From Candidatus Delongbacteria bacterium (GTDB lineage Bacteria > CAIWAD01): a stretch of 64,000 bases of DNA. Of this stretch, positions 59,914-64,000 are shown piece by piece; the first letter of the stretch is position 1; each line of letters begins with the position of its first letter. Made by a program: the position numbers and the translations under genes. The DNA lies in contig JACKCN010000005.1 in the NCBI GenBank assembly GCA_020634015.1, positions 288,153-352,152 of the forward strand, read 5' to 3'. Under the pieces are notes generated by a model that did no database searches, was not told where the DNA came from, and was given only the letters and a program-made list of their open reading frames with translations.

Positions 59914-60154
59914 GGGACTCCAGAGTGCAACGCTGTCTCCGCGGTGGATTCCGGCCGGAGTGGCCGACAATCTATCGAATTCCTCAGGCCGGCAGGGAAC
60001 CGGGAGGACATGGGCGGCCTTCAAACCAGACTGAACCAGCTTCAGGGGCAGCGGACATTGATTGAGCTTGTCCGGTGGCATCCCTACTTTCACCAGGCGC
60101 CCAGTGACCGTCCGCAGGTCCGCCGTGATACCGTCATCAATCCGGGGAACCACC

Positions 60155-61084
60155 ATGCACCTGCCCATCTCATGCCGGACGGCCACCGCCCTCCTGCTGC
60201 TGTCGGTGGCGGATTGCGGTCAGGCCTCTCTGGCCGGCTTCCCCTATCTCCAGATTCAGCCCGATGCCCGGGTGGCCTCCACGGCCGCCAGCACGGTTGC
60301 CGGTGTCAGCGGGGTTGGCGGTCTGCAACTCAACCCGGCGTCGGTGGCCGGTCTGGACGACAATCAGGCCCAGTTCCTCTGGCTGGATCACCTGCAGGAC
60401 ATCAACTACTTCAATACCAGCATCAGCCTCAAACGATATGCGCCGTGGATTCTCAGCGCCGGATTCAGTCATCTGGGTTATGGCAGCCTGGACGGGCGTG
60501 ACGAGTTCGGCGTATCCACGGGCAGTTTCGAGAGTCAGGACAATCTTGTGTTCGTGGGTGCCGCCCGCGAACTGGGAGCTGTGCGCGCCGGTGCCAATCT
60601 CAAACTGGGATGGAGCACGATCGACGATGCGCGCGCCAGTCTGCTGGCCATGGACCTGGGCCTGCAGAGCCGCGTGGGAAAGGATTTCCTGCTGGGAGCC
60701 GCATTGCGCAACGCCGGAAAGGTGCTCAGCGATTTTGGTTCCAGTGAGACACCCCTGCCGGTCACGCTCCAGCTTGGTGTCCAGAAAAGTCTCGAACACC
60801 TTCCCTTCACCTGGTCGCTGGCCTGGGAGCAGGTGAAGGGACAGGATTCCAACATGACCGTGGGTGGCGAGTTTCTTGTGGCCCGCCGCTGGCACCTGGG
60901 GCTGGGCTACAATTTCGGACTGGGTGAGGATCGGCTGAGCGCCGTCTCCGGGGAATCCACGCGCGGACTCAGCGCAGGGCTGGGCGGACGCATCATGGAA
61001 GACTATCATTTCCATTGGGCCTGGAATTCATTCGGCGAGCTGGGCGCGCTCAACCGCTTCACCATTTCACGGACATTCCCGTGA
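60155..61084 (+). CDS. PorV/PorQ-like outer-membrane barrel protein
   Basis: 309 residues. A signal peptide (RTATALLLLSVADCGQASLA) is followed by FPYLQIQPDARVASTAAS, GVGGLQLNPASVAGLD and NYFNTSISLKRYAPWILSAG, the N-terminal pattern of UPF0164/PorV/PorQ-family barrels that shuttle T9SS cargo, and by alternating barrel strands up to the end. GGGGA lies before the ATG. It fits with the sorting domain of the selenoprotein. The stop overlaps the next gene's GTG (GTGA). Whether it is a true T9SS subunit needs comparison with complete sets. Confidence 0.8.
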   Translation: MHLPISCRTATALLLLSVADCGQASLAGFPYLQIQPDARVASTAASTVAGVSGVGGLQLNPASVAGLDDNQAQFLWLDHLQDINYFNTSISLKRYAPWILSAGFSHLGYGSLDGRDEFGVSTGSFESQDNLVFVGAARELGAVRAGANLKLGWSTIDDARASLLAMDLGLQSRVGKDFLLGAALRNAGKVLSDFGSSETPLPVTLQLGVQKSLEHLPFTWSLAWEQVKGQDSNMTVGGEFLVARRWHLGLGYNFGLGEDRLSAVSGESTRGLSAGLGGRIMEDYHFHWAWNSFGELGALNRFTISRTFP

Positions 61085-61785
61085 TCGATTGTCAGACATG
61101 CCGCCAGAATCTGGCCGAGCTGGATTCCGGGCAACTGGAAGAAGAACTGGCGGTCAAGGTACGCCTGCATCTGGATGGCTGCGAATTCTGTCGGTCCTGG
61201 CGCAAGCGGACCGCCAACGAGCATCACCACAGCGCAGGACCCGCGAATGGCAAGAAGCAGCATCTGGGGCTGGACCCCATTGCCATGTGGTACGAACGCT
61301 TCGAGAAACCACGCGAAACCCGCATCTCACGTCGCCGCCTGCGACTGATCCAGGCCGTGATCGTCCTGGCCGCCTTCAGCATGATGCTCCTGGGTGTCCA
61401 GATGCGCAGCGAGCGGATGAACCGGATGATTTCCCGCAGCGATGCGCCCACTGAATCACAGAATCCAGCCGCTCTGTTGACACGCGCGCTGGAACTGGAT
61501 CCACCTGCGGCCGAACTCTTCTTTCCCCTCTGGCATGGCTATCGCCAGAAAGTGGATGAACTGGCTCAGTTGAATGCCTTGACACTCGGACAGCTTGAAG
61601 ATGTATCACGTGACGCCTCGCCCCACAACCAGATGATACAGGTTCTCAATGTGCGCCTCGATTCCATCCAGTCGGCTCGAACTGGATTGCGCAGCGATTT
61701 TCTGGCCTCGGTTGGCCAGCGTCTGGGTCCGGAACGGGAGCATCTGCTGCGATCCAGGACCGAGCTCTGGGACCTCGATCTTTAG
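61081..61785 (+). CDS. Membrane protein with N-terminal zinc finger (anti-sigma-like)
   Basis: 234 residues, GTG start overlapping the previous stop. An N-terminal zf-HC2-like finger has Cys4, Cys7 and His30-x3-Cys34-x2-Cys37 (HLDGCEFC). A basic stretch precedes one transmembrane segment (LIQAVIVLAAFSMMLLGVQM, about 98-117), and the remaining 115 residues would be outside, helical. This is the layout of anti-sigma factors, but no sigma factor gene is adjacent in the window. Its coupling to the PorV/PorQ-like gene is notable. Confidence 0.78.
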   Translation: MIDCQTCRQNLAELDSGQLEEELAVKVRLHLDGCEFCRSWRKRTANEHHHSAGPANGKKQHLGLDPIAMWYERFEKPRETRISRRRLRLIQAVIVLAAFSMMLLGVQMRSERMNRMISRSDAPTESQNPAALLTRALELDPPAAELFFPLWHGYRQKVDELAQLNALTLGQLEDVSRDASPHNQMIQVLNVRLDSIQSARTGLRSDFLASVGQRLGPEREHLLRSRTELWDLDL

Positions 61786-62045
61786 CCCTGAATCCAGCCA
61801 TGACAGGCTTGTCCATGCTTCCAGTCCATTCAGATGCGTGATAATATTGTCTTCGTGCCGTTTTTAAGTTCCCCATTCGCTGCCTTGCGTTTCTGATGCC
61901 GAACCATCAGATTCTCCACCCTTGATCGCCTGAAACGCAAACCGACATCAGACCCGCTCGCACCACATCCTGCCGGACACGATCAGCGACTACTGATACC
62001 CTCCAATCCTGATCGGCGCCGGGGGCCCTTGTGCATTTTCCATCC
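61786..62045. other. Intergenic region upstream of the last gene
   Basis: 260 bases with lower GC (TGATAATATTGTC near 61840 is a possible promoter area). No gene or RNA recognised. Confidence 0.3.
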
Positions 62046-64000
62046 ATGGACCGGTACAGCCAGTCAATTGCCAGTTCTTCTTGGCGAACTCCCTGTCTGA
62101 AGGCTGCGGTCTCCATTCTGCTGATGCTGGCCGTTCGCTCCGTCCGGGGCACGACCCATACCTTCGATTCGGTTCCCATCTCTGGACAGCACACGGTGTT
62201 TCTTGCCTTTCAGTGTGACGACAAGGTGGATTCCCAATTTGTCAACATCGCCCTGGAGAAGGGCATTGCCATCGACTTTGCGCCCTATCGCAATGCGGTC
62301 ACTGACATCAATGGGGATTTTCCCGGAGATCCGTATTACGATGAATGGCTCATTGGCTGGGCCCACGAACAGGGAATGGGGCTTTCGGTCCATGACCAGC
62401 CGGCAGCACCTCATCTGCTGGAGACATTCGGGCGTGATACCGTTCGCACGCGCTGGCAGATGCAGTTGGATTTCGTACGCCATTGGGGCAATCTGGGGCC
62501 GGAGGAGATTCCGGGTTTCGTCTGGGTCGGGCATCAGACGAACACGGAGCTGAGAGCGATGGCACGGCAGTTCGGATTTCCCTGGACGCGGGGAGCGCTT
62601 TCTCACAATGAGGATCTGTACTTGAACGGTCTTGGTTGGGGAAATCCTCCCGGCGCCGAGTCCTTCATGCCACCAATCATGTATCACAGATCGCTGGTCC
62701 CGTCGTGCAGCATGTATCGATTGAACACTCTGGGCAGCGGATTTCCCAAGACTTCCAGTGCAGCCGATACCACTGGTTGGTGGGCCGGAACTCACGCATT
62801 CCTTGACCAACTGTCCAGGGTGAACGGAGTGGCCTTCCTCAATCTCCACCCGGGATGGACGGGGCCCTGTCGCGAAACATGCAGCCGGGACAGTCTCTAT
62901 TCGCGCTCACTGCAGCTTCCCAACGGGAATCTGATCCACTGTCGTGGACGTCAGGGCAATACGGGGCGCAACGACATCTCGGCCATGCAACTGGACTGCA
63001 TTCTGGAAGCGATGGCTCATTGGGACAGTCTCAAACTGGCGAGCGACGGTGTCCGGCGTCTGGCGATCGTGCCGATCGAACAGCTGATGACCAGCTCCGT
63101 GCTGCCATGGCGCGAGGACGACACCAGCGATCCGGATATCGCGGTTGCCAATGCCTGGAGCACGCTGGACAGCCTGGTGGATTCCGGTCGGTCCTTCAGC
63201 GGGGATGTGGCCCTTCGACCTCGTGACCAGGTGTTGGTGCATGTCGATGGAACGGGCAGCATCATGGCGGGAACGGGGACGATGGACAGCCCTCTGCCTT
63301 CAACCTCCTTCAATCATCTGTTCAATTGCTCGGTCGAATTCGTGGGGCACAGCCCGGGTGATACGCTGACACTTGAGCCGGACCCAGCCATGCGTTGTGG
63401 GAATGTGCGATTCAACCTCAACGGATTGACTCTGCTTGCGGGAAGCTCCGAGCTGCCCCTGATGGAATACATGAGCAGCGCATCCCAAGGGCGATTTCTG
63501 CATCACATCGAATGGGTCAACGGAACCTTCGATTTCGCAGGAAATCACACCACCGTTGGTGTAAGCCTGGGAGACGTGGCGACGATCGCCAACCCGGTCC
63601 TTCGTCCGTCGGACCTGCATTTCCGGGGGATCACTTTCCGCGCGGGAGAGGATGCTCTCTGGTTGCGCAATGTTCATCATCCCGTTGTTGATTCATGTTT
63701 CTTCCAGGCACTGCCCGGCGTCAGTGGGGGCAGCCTGATCCGGGGCGGATCGGGATTGTACTGGCCCCGGATCCGCAACTGCGTTTTCGACCTCAGAGGC
63801 GCAGGCAATCAATCCACAGCCCTGGATTTTGGAAACAACTCCACGGACAACTGGCAGGACAGTCTGGCCATCGTGAACAACATCTACATCACCGGTACCG
63901 GAAGTCACACCGTGATCCGGATGCCGGCGCATGCCAACCTTGATTCGTCAGGGGTGGGGCGCAAACTGCGATTGGGAGGCAGCTACGTCATCAGCAATCG
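62046..64000 (+). CDS. Exported protein with beta-helix-like region, 3' end outside window
   Basis: Open from the ATG at 62046 to the right edge (651 codons). The N terminus has a long basic lead and hydrophobic core (LKAAVSILLMLAVRSVRG), probably a signal peptide. The first 300 residues form an alpha/beta domain with FLAFQCDDKVDSQFVNIALE, GMGLSVHDQPAAPHL and AFLNLHPGWTGPC, reminiscent of polysaccharide deacetylase/NodB-like barrels but without a sure metal triad. From about residue 390 the text becomes repetitive beta structure (VLVHVDGTGSIMAGTGT, FRGITFRAGEDALWLRN, IRNCVFDLRGAGN) typical of right-handed beta-helices. No clear ribosome binding site precedes the ATG. Function unknown. Confidence 0.75.
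   Translation, partial: MDRYSQSIASSSWRTPCLKAAVSILLMLAVRSVRGTTHTFDSVPISGQHTVFLAFQCDDKVDSQFVNIALEKGIAIDFAPYRNAVTDINGDFPGDPYYDEWLIGWAHEQGMGLSVHDQPAAPHLLETFGRDTVRTRWQMQLDFVRHWGNLGPEEIPGFVWVGHQTNTELRAMARQFGFPWTRGALSHNEDLYLNGLGWGNPPGAESFMPPIMYHRSLVPSCSMYRLNTLGSGFPKTSSAADTTGWWAGTHAFLDQLSRVNGVAFLNLHPGWTGPCRETCSRDSLYSRSLQLPNGNLIHCRGRQGNTGRNDISAMQLDCILEAMAHWDSLKLASDGVRRLAIVPIEQLMTSSVLPWREDDTSDPDIAVANAWSTLDSLVDSGRSFSGDVALRPRDQVLVHVDGTGSIMAGTGTMDSPLPSTSFNHLFNCSVEFVGHSPGDTLTLEPDPAMRCGNVRFNLNGLTLLAGSSELPLMEYMSSASQGRFLHHIEWVNGTFDFAGNHTTVGVSLGDVATIANPVLRPSDLHFRGITFRAGEDALWLRNVHHPVVDSCFFQALPGVSGGSLIRGGSGLYWPRIRNCVFDLRGAGNQSTALDFGNNSTDNWQDSLAIVNNIYITGTGSHTVIRMPAHANLDSSGVGRKLRLGGSYVISN

Overview
This is a 64-kb piece of a GC-rich (roughly 60%) bacterial chromosome. 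It is gene-dense, has no rRNA or recognisable tRNA genes, and shows no phage or insertion-sequence genes. A TonB-dependent receptor, outer-membrane barrels, a PorV/PorQ-like barrel, gingipain-family (C25) secreted proteins and a C-terminal sorting domain of the type IX secretion (T9SS) kind all point to a diderm of the FCB superphylum. A Delongbacteria-like or other uncultivated lineage is my inference; nothing in the window fixes the taxon. TGA is an ordinary stop for most genes.

Left part (1-10.8 kb): a minus-strand operon of two small exported proteins and a large subtilisin-like protease cut by the window edge; an 800-bp gap; branched-chain aminotransferase and carboxypeptidase Taq on the minus strand; then a short-chain dehydrogenase overlapping an RsmB-type RNA methyltransferase, and a convergent membrane protein. 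From 10.9 to 18.6 kb runs a plus-strand housekeeping operon: yggS, yggT, divIVA, purine nucleoside phosphorylase, ileS, a DksA/TraR-type protein, lspA and an RluD-type pseudouridine synthase. Its order closely follows the Bacillus ylmE-ylmG-divIVA-ileS-ylyA-lspA-ylyB cluster.

Middle part (18.6-39.8 kb): a NYN/OST-HTH protein, a class III aminotransferase, an outer-membrane barrel and a J-domain protein; then a signalling and protein-quality block (NtrC-type regulator, a three-receiver protein, a single receiver, an HDOD protein, Hsp20, Lon); then minus-strand holB-ricT-metG followed by a hybrid histidine kinase. Intergenic gaps after strong terminators at 19.5, 21.4 and 32.3 kb hold related low-complexity repeats.

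Right part (39.9-64 kb): a four-gene envelope cassette (NlpE-like lipoprotein, Cys-rich exported peptide, TonB receptor with a CxxC in its plug, and an exported YHS/TRASH-type protein) that looks like a metal, probably copper, acquisition or handling system. Next come a Nudix hydrolase, a protein of unknown function and two giant C25-family paralogues whose catalytic His position is Trp. Convergent to these is the most striking gene: an exported thioredoxin-like protein whose CxxC motif reads TGA-Pro-Ser-Cys in frame, with a compact stem-loop after the TGA, i.e. a probable secreted selenoprotein carrying a T9SS-type sorting domain. The window ends with a sodium/solute symporter coupled to thiamine pyrophosphokinase, a PorV/PorQ-like barrel coupled to a zinc-finger membrane protein, and an exported beta-helix-like protein cut by the right edge.
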